Shown: one piece after another, positions 26,213 through 33,644 of the stretch | Layout of the letters: every line of letters begins with the position of its first letter | Numbering within the stretch: the stretch's first letter is position 1 | DNA from: Acetoanaerobium sticklandii | GTDB lineage: Bacteria; Bacillota; Clostridia; Peptostreptococcales; Filifactoraceae | Reading direction: 5' to 3' | NCBI RefSeq assembly: GCF_000196455.1 | Contig: NC_014614.1 | Span: forward strand, 79,501 to 143,500 | DNA length: 64,000 nucleotides | Made by a program: the position numbers and the translations under genes | The notes under the pieces: model-generated | Database searches by the model: none | Seen by the model: the letters and a program-made list of their open reading frames with translations, nothing else | What the model was told of the DNA's origin: nothing

Positions 26213-27856
26213 ATGAAGAAAAAATTTTTAAGGGTATTGAATTTTATGCTTGTATTTTCGCTTTTAGCAACACTATTAGTAGGATGTAAATCTGAGACTA
26301 CTACTCAAGCTACATCTCAAGAAGCTAATGAAGCTTCATCTACAGAAGAAACCTTAGAACCAAAGTTTGGTGGAGAAATAACAGTTGCTTTTCAATCAGC
26401 ACCAGATAATTTCGATCCAGATCATCCATCATCAGATTGGGTTGTAACTGCAGTTACAAATCATACATATGAAGGCTTATTTGAATTTAGTGGCCAAAAT
26501 CAAGCGGTTCCACATTTAGCTGAATCATATAAAGTTATAAATGATGGAAAAGGATATGAAATAATTTTGAGAAAAGGTATAAAATTTCACGATGGTGAAG
26601 AAATGAAGGCAGATGATGTAAAAGCATCAATGGAAAGATGGTTTAAAGTAAATCCTGCTGGTGCAGCAATAGCAGATACATTTACTGGGATTGATATAGT
26701 TGATGACTATAAGTTAGTAGTTAACTTTAATGAAGTCTATGCTCCCTTTATTAATATTTTAGCTTCACCAGTATCTAGACAGAAGATGTTAGTGAAGAAA
26801 AAAGAAATAATAGATAAATTTGGAGAATCAATTATCACAGAACATATAGGAACAGGACCTTTTTATTTTCATGAAATAGTAATGGGACAAAAAGTGGTCT
26901 TGAAGAAATATGATGATTACGTACCACTTGAGCTTGAAGCTTCTGGATTAGCTGGTAAAAGAGTTGCATACTTAGATAAAGTTACTATTGAATTTGTTCC
27001 AGAAGAAAGTGTTAGAGTTTCTGGTTTGAAAAGTGGACAATATGATTTTATAGATGAGTTATCGACAGATAGATATGATGAAGTGGATAGTTTCCCTGAA
27101 ATATCTCCTACTGCTGCAAACTATGGAACTATAGGAGTGGTAGCATTTAACAGTGGCAAAAGTCCATTTAGTGATATTAACTTGAGAAAAAGTGTAGCAT
27201 ATGCAATTAATCCTCATGATATGGCAGCGGCACAAATAGGAGATAGTAAATTTTGGAGTGTTGATGACGGTTCTTGGTTTGCAGAAGGAAGTATTTGGTA
27301 TGATGCTAAGGCTGGAGAAGGAATCTATAATAATCATAATGTAGATAAAGCAAAAGAATATGTTGAAAAATCTAATTATGGAGGAGAATTAATTACGATT
27401 TTAGGTGAAAAAGCTGACTTGTTTATGAGTAACGGAGCCTTAGTATTACAAAATCAACTAAAAGAAATAGGTTTAAATGTTGAAGTACAATTATATGATA
27501 AATCAACATATAGTGATTATAGGCAAAATGGAAAATGGGATATTACACTTTCACGTTGGAGTGATATGAATCCAGACCCACAAGTATTTGAACCTTGGAC
27601 AGGAACAAATGGATGGATTACAAATTGGGATGATGAAGATTCAAGAAGAATTGATGAAATTTTTTCTAGAATGGAAAAAGAAATGGATTATGACAAAAGG
27701 TATAAAATAGTACAAGAATTTTATAATGAATTTTGGGAGACTTTGCCATACATCAAAGTATTTAACGATAAGAGGTTGTATGGAATTAAAGATAATTTAA
27801 AGGGTTATGCAGGATTTGGACAACCCTATTTTTGGAATGTTTGGATAAGTGAATAG
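26213..27856 (+). CDS. ABC substrate-binding lipoprotein, family 5 (OppA/DppA-like)
   Basis: A 547-residue lipoprotein. The signal peptide MKKKFLRVLNFMLVFSLLA leads to the lipobox LLVGC (Cys25), followed by a Ser/Thr/Gln/Glu linker. SBP family 5 features include ILRKGIKFHDGEEMKADDVK and the C-terminal PDPQVFEPW..NDKRLYG region. Ligands of the family range from peptides to nickel chelates, opines and glutathione. The start is ATG 26213 (10 bases after AAAGGAG); 26204 and 26207 are too close to the ribosome site. Next to a methyl-transfer cluster, a methylated small organic is possible. Confidence 0.88.
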   Translation: MKKKFLRVLNFMLVFSLLATLLVGCKSETTTQATSQEANEASSTEETLEPKFGGEITVAFQSAPDNFDPDHPSSDWVVTAVTNHTYEGLFEFSGQNQAVPHLAESYKVINDGKGYEIILRKGIKFHDGEEMKADDVKASMERWFKVNPAGAAIADTFTGIDIVDDYKLVVNFNEVYAPFINILASPVSRQKMLVKKKEIIDKFGESIITEHIGTGPFYFHEIVMGQKVVLKKYDDYVPLELEASGLAGKRVAYLDKVTIEFVPEESVRVSGLKSGQYDFIDELSTDRYDEVDSFPEISPTAANYGTIGVVAFNSGKSPFSDINLRKSVAYAINPHDMAAAQIGDSKFWSVDDGSWFAEGSIWYDAKAGEGIYNNHNVDKAKEYVEKSNYGGELITILGEKADLFMSNGALVLQNQLKEIGLNVEVQLYDKSTYSDYRQNGKWDITLSRWSDMNPDPQVFEPWTGTNGWITNWDDEDSRRIDEIFSRMEKEMDYDKRYKIVQEFYNEFWETLPYIKVFNDKRLYGIKDNLKGYAGFGQPYFWNVWISE

Positions 27857-27865
27857 AGGTAGTAT

Positions 27866-28687
27866 ATGAAAAATGTTAATGTAAAAAAAGCTAGCATAGT
27901 TTTGAATCTCCAAAAACAAATAATTGGAATTAAGTTAATAGATTTAAAAGAAGAATTTGAATCCATTAATTTAGAAAAACCTTTAAAAAATGGTCCCTTA
28001 TGTTTCCATTTTAGAGAAGCTATGGAAGGTCATATATATAAGATTTCTGATGAAAATATAACATGCGAATATGCAAAATATGCTTTAGGTATACAAAAAC
28101 CAGACAGTACTATTTTAGAAGGGCGTAGTTACAAGTACTGTGGCTTATATGAAAGCAATACTATTGCAAGAGAAATAGTAGAAAGCATGAAATACTTGAA
28201 TCAAAATATTTATGGCCTTATTGTTGGCCCTCTAGAATTAATGGAAGATGCAGATTTAGTTGTTTTTGTTGATTGCGCAGAAACTATAATGAGGACAATG
28301 CAAGGTTATGCATATAAATATGGTACACCAAAGAACTTGAATTTTTTTGGGAATCAAGCTTCTTGTGCAGATTTAGTATCCAAGCCTTACTCCAATAATG
28401 ACATTAATCTTACTTTAATGTGTAGGGGAATGAGGGCAAATGGAAGATTTGATAAAGGTGAACTAGGAGTAGCAATTCCTATAAATTTATTTGATTCACT
28501 GCTAGAGGGAATAGTTGCTACAGCTAATCCAGTTTTGAATCCAAAGGAGAAACAACGCATCCTTGATCAATCAGCTGATTATGACTTCGAAATAGAGTTT
28601 GATATGAGTTACAATTATGGAAAAGGCTTAAGAGAATATGACCAAAAAGTTAAAGATATGAGAATAAAAGATAGAAATCATGAATAA
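27866..28687 (+). CDS. DUF169-family protein (copy 2)
   Basis: A 273-residue DUF169 protein, a clear but diverged paralogue of the one at 11.1 kb: ALGIQKPDSTILEGRSYKY, then GLYE, IMRTMQGYAYKYG, NQASC and LMCRGMR. Cysteines 46, 67, 167 and 186 match Cys46, 67, 170 and 189 of copy 1. It lies 9 bases after the oppA stop and before metNIQ, so each DUF169 copy sits at a transporter. Function unknown; not secreted. Confidence 0.83.
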   Translation: MKNVNVKKASIVLNLQKQIIGIKLIDLKEEFESINLEKPLKNGPLCFHFREAMEGHIYKISDENITCEYAKYALGIQKPDSTILEGRSYKYCGLYESNTIAREIVESMKYLNQNIYGLIVGPLELMEDADLVVFVDCAETIMRTMQGYAYKYGTPKNLNFFGNQASCADLVSKPYSNNDINLTLMCRGMRANGRFDKGELGVAIPINLFDSLLEGIVATANPVLNPKEKQRILDQSADYDFEIEFDMSYNYGKGLREYDQKVKDMRIKDRNHE

Positions 28688-28745
28688 ATCCTAAATTTCA
28701 AGAAAAATAAAATGGTTTTAAGCAATTAAGAATAGAGGTGAATAA

Positions 28746-28802
28746 TTGAGATTAAGTATATATGTAATAAGAAGTGATTATAAATATTTTGGGGAGGGCT
28801 AA
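28746..28802 (+). CDS. very short leader reading frame before metN
   Basis: A TTG preceded by GAGGTG opens 18 codons (MRLSIYVIRSDYKYFGEG) that stop 3 bases before the metN GTG; its last codons form metN's ribosome site. It may couple metN translation or be chance. A similar 8-codon frame (MKIDFSST) sits upstream of the URO-D gene at 31.4 kb. Confidence 0.25.
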   Translation: MRLSIYVIRSDYKYFGEG

Positions 28803-28805
28803 AAA

Positions 28806-29780
28806 GTGATTGAAAGTATAAATTTACAAAAGTCCTTTGGAAATACTCAGGTATTTAAAGATATTAATCTTAAGATAGAAGAAGGGGATATCTATGGATT
28901 AGTGGGTCGAAGTGGGGCGGGAAAATCAACTTTTCTTAGGTGTATTAATGGACTTGAAAAATATGATAGTGGTAGCTTAATGATTGATGGAATTGAAGTA
29001 AGAGATTACTACAACAAAGGAATTAGAGAGTTTAGAAAAAATATAGGTATGATTTTTCAACATTTTTCTTTAATGAACAGAAAAACTGTATATGAAAATA
29101 TTGCTTTGCCAATGGAGTGCTGGAAATATAATAAAAAAGATATAGATAAAAGAGTAAAAGAATTATTAGAATTAGTAGGATTAGAAGAGAAAATGAACGA
29201 TAAACCTAAAATCTTAAGTGGTGGACAAAAACAAAGAGTTGCTATAGCTAGGGCATTAGCATTAAATCCTAAAATACTTCTTTGTGATGAGGCTACTTCT
29301 GCTTTAGACCCTAAGACTACAAGTTCAATTTTAAAATTACTAAGAGATATAAATGAAAAATTGGGAATAACCATTGTGGTAGTAACACATCAAATGTCTG
29401 TAATAAGAGAAATTTGTACAAAAGTAGGAATTCTAGAACATGGAGAACTGCTTACTAAAGGTGATGTGGAAGATATTTTTCTTCAGCAACCGCAATCTTT
29501 AATTAATCTTCTAGGAGAAGAAGAAAATTCAATTTTGCCTAGTAAAGGAAAAAATATTAGAATGTTTTATAGAAAAGAAGATATTGCAACAAACATTATT
29601 TCTAGAATGGCAAGAAAATCAGATGTTGATTTTTCAATAGTTTGGGGAAAGTTAGAAAAATACAGAGATGGTGTCTTAGGCTCAATAGTAATAAATACAG
29701 AAGAAGAAAACGTAGGAATTATTACTGATTATCTTACCACTTTAGGAATTAAATGGAGGTTGATAGATAATGGACAATAA
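28806..29780 (+). CDS. metN: methionine-type ABC ATPase MetN
   Basis: A 324-residue ATPase of the D/L-methionine importer family. Walker A GRSGAGKSTFLR, Q-loop MIFQHFSLMNRKTVYEN, signature LSGGQKQRVAIARA, Walker B ILLCDEATSALDPKT and H-loop VTHQMSVI are intact. The C-terminal NIL domain (from about residue 250; SIVINTEEENVGIITDYL) is the regulatory ligand-sensing domain of MetN. GTG start, with GGGAGG a few bases before. It overlaps metI by 11 bases. Members also carry methionine derivatives, which suits a methyl-using cluster. Confidence 0.92.
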   Translation: MIESINLQKSFGNTQVFKDINLKIEEGDIYGLVGRSGAGKSTFLRCINGLEKYDSGSLMIDGIEVRDYYNKGIREFRKNIGMIFQHFSLMNRKTVYENIALPMECWKYNKKDIDKRVKELLELVGLEEKMNDKPKILSGGQKQRVAIARALALNPKILLCDEATSALDPKTTSSILKLLRDINEKLGITIVVVTHQMSVIREICTKVGILEHGELLTKGDVEDIFLQQPQSLINLLGEEENSILPSKGKNIRMFYRKEDIATNIISRMARKSDVDFSIVWGKLEKYRDGVLGSIVINTEEENVGIITDYLTTLGIKWRLIDNGQ

Positions 29781-30426
29781 TTTAACAATATTAAATAGCA
29801 TTATTTGGCCTGAGTTATTAAAGACATTTTATATGGTATTTTTTTCAACTTTTTTTTCAACTATTTTTGGATTTATGATTGCTATAGTATTGAGTATAAC
29901 AAGGAAAGATGGATTAAATCCAAATGAGACAATATATAAAGTGTTAAATACACTAATAAATGTTATTAGGTCTTTTCCATTTATTATTTTGATGGTAGCG
30001 ATAATTCCTTTAACTAGAGCATTAGTAGGGACATCTATTGGTCCAAAAGCCGCTATTGTCCCTCTTACCGTTGTAGTATCACCTTTTATAGCAAGGTTAA
30101 TTGAATCAAGTTTAAACGAAGTAGATAAAGGTTTAATAGAGGCAGCAAAATCATTTGGAGCTTCTAACCTCCAAATTGTTTTTAAGGTAATGATTAAGGA
30201 GTCTATTCCTTTAATCATATCTAGTATTACATTGGCAATAATATCAATAATAGGCTTTTCTTCTATGGCAGGAGCTTTAGGAGCAGGAGGTCTTGGTGCA
30301 GTAGCTCTAACCTATGGATATCAGTCATTTAATACAACAATAATGTATGGAACAGTTGTTGTGATTATTTTTATAGTACAAATAGTGCAAGCTACAGGTA
30401 ATTTTTTGTATAGAAAATTAAAATAA
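29770..30426 (+). CDS. metI: methionine-type ABC permease MetI
   Basis: A 218-residue permease with about five membrane segments. The coupling loop is EAAKSFGASNLQIVFKVMIKE, followed by SSITLAIISIIGFSSMAGALGAGGLG, a signature of MetI proteins. It overlaps metN by 11 bases and precedes metQ, so the importer is complete. Confidence 0.92.
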   Translation: MDNNLTILNSIIWPELLKTFYMVFFSTFFSTIFGFMIAIVLSITRKDGLNPNETIYKVLNTLINVIRSFPFIILMVAIIPLTRALVGTSIGPKAAIVPLTVVVSPFIARLIESSLNEVDKGLIEAAKSFGASNLQIVFKVMIKESIPLIISSITLAIISIIGFSSMAGALGAGGLGAVALTYGYQSFNTTIMYGTVVVIIFIVQIVQATGNFLYRKLK

Positions 30427-30458
30427 AATTATATTTAAAAAATAGGAGGATTTTTATT

Positions 30459-31307
30459 ATGAAATCAAAAAAAATTATTAGTTTATTTAGTATTATTATG
30501 TTGAGTATTGCTATGGTAGGATGTTCTATTAATGCCAATTCAAGTGATGATACGAGTAGTGAAGTTGATACGAAAGTTGAAGAAAAAGAGATTATTAAAA
30601 TTGGAACAACGGGTTTCTTTAAGGACATAGTTCAAGAAGCTAAGAAAGATTTTGAAAGTACAAGTGGATATGAACTAGAAGTTATAGTATTTGATGATAA
30701 TGTAACTCCTAATATTGCGCTAGATGAAGGTAGTATAGATGTTAACTTTTATCAACATGTTCCATTCTTGGATGCATTTAATAAGGAAAGAGGTACAAAC
30801 TTAGTTAAATATGGAGAAAAAGGAATAGCATGCACTTATGGTATTTATTCCAGTAAATTAAAAAGCTTAGAAGAAATTCCGAATGGTGCTAAAATTGGTA
30901 TTGCAAATGATTCTAGTAATAGAACAAGAGGCTTAAGATTTTTAGAATCAAATGGATTTATTAAAATAAAAGATGGAGTGGATTTGCCAACAAAACTTGA
31001 TGTTATAGAGAATCCAAAGAATTTAGATTTAATAGAAATTGATGGTCCTAAATTAATAAGTTCTATGGAAGATGTAGATGCAGTAGTGGGATATGGAATT
31101 TATATGTTATTGAGTGGTAAAGACCCTAAAAGTGCTATTATTTTTGACAATGAAGAAGATACCAAAAGATATGCAGATGTTATCGTACTTAGAGAAGACA
31201 ATAAAAATGTAGAGTGGGTAAAACATTTAGAAGCTGCTCTTACTAATGAAAAAATGAGAAAATATATGGATGAGGAATTAGAAGGGGCATATATTCCAGC
31301 ATATTAA
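30459..31307 (+). CDS. metQ: methionine-type ABC binding lipoprotein MetQ (NlpA family)
   Basis: A 282-residue lipoprotein. The signal peptide ends in MVGC (Cys22). The NlpA/MetQ pattern is clear: IIKIGTTGFFKDIVQEAKK at the start of the mature domain, ALDEGSIDVNFYQHVPFLD in the middle and GAKIGIANDSSNRTRGLR, a ligand-loop region. AGGAGG precedes the ATG. Methionine is the default ligand, but the next gene is a corrinoid methyltransferase, so an S-methylated analogue is a reasonable alternative. Confidence 0.92.
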   Translation: MKSKKIISLFSIIMLSIAMVGCSINANSSDDTSSEVDTKVEEKEIIKIGTTGFFKDIVQEAKKDFESTSGYELEVIVFDDNVTPNIALDEGSIDVNFYQHVPFLDAFNKERGTNLVKYGEKGIACTYGIYSSKLKSLEEIPNGAKIGIANDSSNRTRGLRFLESNGFIKIKDGVDLPTKLDVIENPKNLDLIEIDGPKLISSMEDVDAVVGYGIYMLLSGKDPKSAIIFDNEEDTKRYADVIVLREDNKNVEWVKHLEAALTNEKMRKYMDEELEGAYIPAY

Positions 31308-31433
31308 TTGTATAGTTATGAATGGTTTAAAATAATTTTAGAATTATTTAAGAAATTCTATTAAAGGTGGTGATATCCTAGTTGAAAATAGATTTTAGTA
31401 GTACATAAAACATAGTTTTTAACTAGGAGATTT

Positions 31434-32501
31434 ATGATTCAGGAAGTAATGTCATCAAATGAAAGAATGAAAAAATTGATTGCGAGAGAAAAAATAGATA
31501 GAGTCCCGGTAAATCCACTTGTAAGTCTATATGCAGCATATATTACTAATATGAATGCTAAAGAATATTTTTTAGAACCTGAAAAAGCTATGGAAGCTCA
31601 ACTTTTGGCACGAGAGCTTCATGGATATGATGCTGGGCCATCGTATAATATTCCAGATGGAAATGGTTGGGATTTTGGAGGTTTAATTGAAATACCAGAT
31701 TCTCCAAGAATAACACTTCCAAAGTTAACAAAAAGAGCGATTAAGTCATCAAATGAAGTAGAGAAATTAAAAGTGCCTAATCCGATGACAGCACCCGCTA
31801 TGAGCCGATATTTAAGGTTTGGAGAATTAAGTGTTGAAAAAGGATTTTCTTCTGTTACTGTAGGAGCGGGTTCACCTATGGGTATAGCGGAAAGTATTGT
31901 AGGAGCTGAGTTGCTATTAAGATGGATTCGCAAAGAACCTAGTTTAGTACATCGCTTATTACGTATAGCTACTGATTATATTTTAGAAGTTGGTCAAATT
32001 TATGTTAATAAATTTGGTTCTGAAAATTGTTCTGCTTTCTCTACTTATCCAATGGAGTGTCATGAGCTTATGTCTCCTAAAATGTTTGAAGAATATAGCT
32101 TACCTTATGTTAAGGAAATACATGAAAAATTTATAAATATGGGGATTAAAAAATGGACAATTCATTTATGTGGGGATCATACTAAAAATTTGATACATTG
32201 GCAAGAAAATATTAAGTTAGTACCTAGAACTATTTTTACTCCAGGACACGAGATGGATATATTAAAAACTGGAAAAGCTCTAGGTGAAGATTATGTAATA
32301 GGTGGAAATGTTCATACTACATTGATGCAAATAGGTTCTGCTAGGGATGTATATAAAGCATCTAAAGAAATTATAGAAAAAATGAAGTATCATCCAGGAG
32401 GATTTATTTTGACTCCAGATTGTGTGCTGCCATCACATACTCCACCGGCTAATGTACATGCTATGATAAAAGCTTGTAAAGATTTTGGTAGATATAATTA
32501 G
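31434..32501 (+). CDS. URO-D-family corrinoid methyltransferase (copy 3)
   Basis: A 355-residue URO-D/MtaA-family protein, the most diverged of the intact copies. Metal ligands are His244 and Cys246 in IHLCGDH and Cys330 in TPDCVLP. It begins MSSNERMKKLIAREKIDRVP after a short extension. The mid-section SPMGIAESIVGAELLLRWIRKEP replaces the GPFT...RRNP of the other copies, so the substrate pocket probably differs. AGGAG lies 4 bases before the ATG. Closest neighbours are metNIQ, separated by 126 bases with a TAGAATT/AATTCTA hairpin but no clear T-run. Last gene of the island. Confidence 0.83.
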   Translation: MIQEVMSSNERMKKLIAREKIDRVPVNPLVSLYAAYITNMNAKEYFLEPEKAMEAQLLARELHGYDAGPSYNIPDGNGWDFGGLIEIPDSPRITLPKLTKRAIKSSNEVEKLKVPNPMTAPAMSRYLRFGELSVEKGFSSVTVGAGSPMGIAESIVGAELLLRWIRKEPSLVHRLLRIATDYILEVGQIYVNKFGSENCSAFSTYPMECHELMSPKMFEEYSLPYVKEIHEKFINMGIKKWTIHLCGDHTKNLIHWQENIKLVPRTIFTPGHEMDILKTGKALGEDYVIGGNVHTTLMQIGSARDVYKASKEIIEKMKYHPGGFILTPDCVLPSHTPPANVHAMIKACKDFGRYN

Positions 32502-32640
32502 TAATGAAGTTCCAATCTAAAATATTAATTATATGAAGTAGTTAATAGAATATTATTGATATGAAATAAAAAATTTCAAATAATTTTGATATAATAACTA
32601 ATTCCTGACTTTTTGAAGTAAAAATGAATTCAAAATAGAG

Positions 32641-32676
32641 AAACCTTGATTTTATCAAAAGAATCGAGGTTTTTTC
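32641..32676 (+). terminator. terminator at the end of the methyl-transfer island
   Basis: AACCTTGATT pairs with AATCGAGGTT (one G-T pair) followed by TTTTTT. It lies 140 bases after the last URO-D gene. Confidence 0.7.
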
Positions 32677-32754
32677 TGTATTTTTTATAATAATCATGTA
32701 CATTTATATTCACTTACGATTTAATAAAGATAAAATGTTCTGGAGGAATAGTTT

Positions 32755-33225
32755 ATGTATGTCACTGTTACTGGAAAAGGTAAATTGAGAGTAATTCAAT
32801 TTAGCGGTAGTAATTTAGAACATCTTTATTCACAAAATCATAATTTTGTAATTAGCTATACTTTAAAAAAATCTTCTGAAGAATTCAAAAAGCTAGTTTG
32901 GGAGGAAAATGAGTGGAGCGTAAAAGTTAATCCAGATACTGGTGAAATTTTTTCTAAAGAAAAAATAGTTTCTAAGGAGCTAGAATTTAAAGTTCCGATA
33001 TCTGAATCTCAAATTGCTATTGAGTGTGAATCTAAAAAACGTGGCCGTCCTAAAAAATATGATAAGAAAACTGTTTTAGTAAATATCTATTTAACTTGGA
33101 GTGCATCTAGAGTAGCTAAATATAGATCTGATAGAATGAGAATGATAGATAGATTAAAGAAAAATATGACTCTTACACAGTTCAAAATCACTACAAAGCT
33201 TAATTTATCAACAAATTTAGAATAA
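32755..33225 (+). CDS. hypothetical protein with AT-hook-like motif
   Basis: A 156-residue protein I do not recognise with confidence. The centre carries KKRGRPKKYDKK, an AT-hook (RGRP) that binds the minor groove of AT-rich DNA, followed by a basic helical stretch (RVAKYRSDRMRMIDRLKKN). The N-terminal half is a mixed alpha/beta region. The shape resembles the front end of some clostridial IS-type transposases, so it may be a truncated transposase; a small DNA-binding protein is the other choice. GGAGG 8 bases before ATG; strong hairpin after it. Confidence 0.55.
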   Translation: MYVTVTGKGKLRVIQFSGSNLEHLYSQNHNFVISYTLKKSSEEFKKLVWEENEWSVKVNPDTGEIFSKEKIVSKELEFKVPISESQIAIECESKKRGRPKKYDKKTVLVNIYLTWSASRVAKYRSDRMRMIDRLKKNMTLTQFKITTKLNLSTNLE

Positions 33226-33236
33226 GTGTACAAAAG

Positions 33237-33280
33237 TAAACCATTAAAATCGCTTTTAAATAAGTGATTTTAATGGTTTA
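33237..33280. terminator. long hairpin after the AT-hook gene
   Basis: TAAACCATTAAAATC pairs perfectly with GATTTTAATGGTTTA (15 bases) across a 14-base loop. The T-run is interrupted (GTTGTTTT). Confidence 0.65.
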
Positions 33281-33453
33281 GTTGTTTTCATGTTTTAAAT
33301 TCAGTAGAGAAATGGAATCGTTGGTTAGAATTAATAAAAAGTAGTAGAATTAGTTACTATAGGTTAGTATAATGAAGTGTGATATAATAATTTATTTATA
33401 TAGAGAGTTTTATAAATAAAAAAAGAACACTTAAATAAAAGGAGAGTTAAGGT

Positions 33454-33612
33454 ATGTCAAATACAAGTATAGAGCAAATGAAAAAAATAATTGAAGAAAA
33501 AAAGAAGAAAAGTACACAGCAAGGAAAGGCTGGTAGTACAACTAGTAAAACGAATTCAGGTCCGAGTAAAGGATTTAAAAGTATGAAAAGAGCAGGTTCT
33601 CTTAATAAATAA
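33454..33612 (+). CDS. 52-residue basic small protein
   Basis: A short gene with AAAGGAG about 11 bases before its ATG. The protein begins MSNTSIEQMKKIIEEKKKK, continues with a Ser/Thr/Gly/Lys-rich middle and ends GFKSMKRAGSLNK. Lysine and arginine are heavily over-represented and there is no signal peptide. I recall similar short proteins ending in GSLNK or GSLTK in anaerobic Firmicutes and Fusobacteria, without a known role; that is memory, not a search. It lies 32 bases before the ABC exporter gene and is probably co-transcribed with it. Confidence 0.6.
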   Translation: MSNTSIEQMKKIIEEKKKKSTQQGKAGSTTSKTNSGPSKGFKSMKRAGSLNK

Positions 33613-33644
33613 AACTTACTTGGATTTTATTAAGGAGGGAAAGC

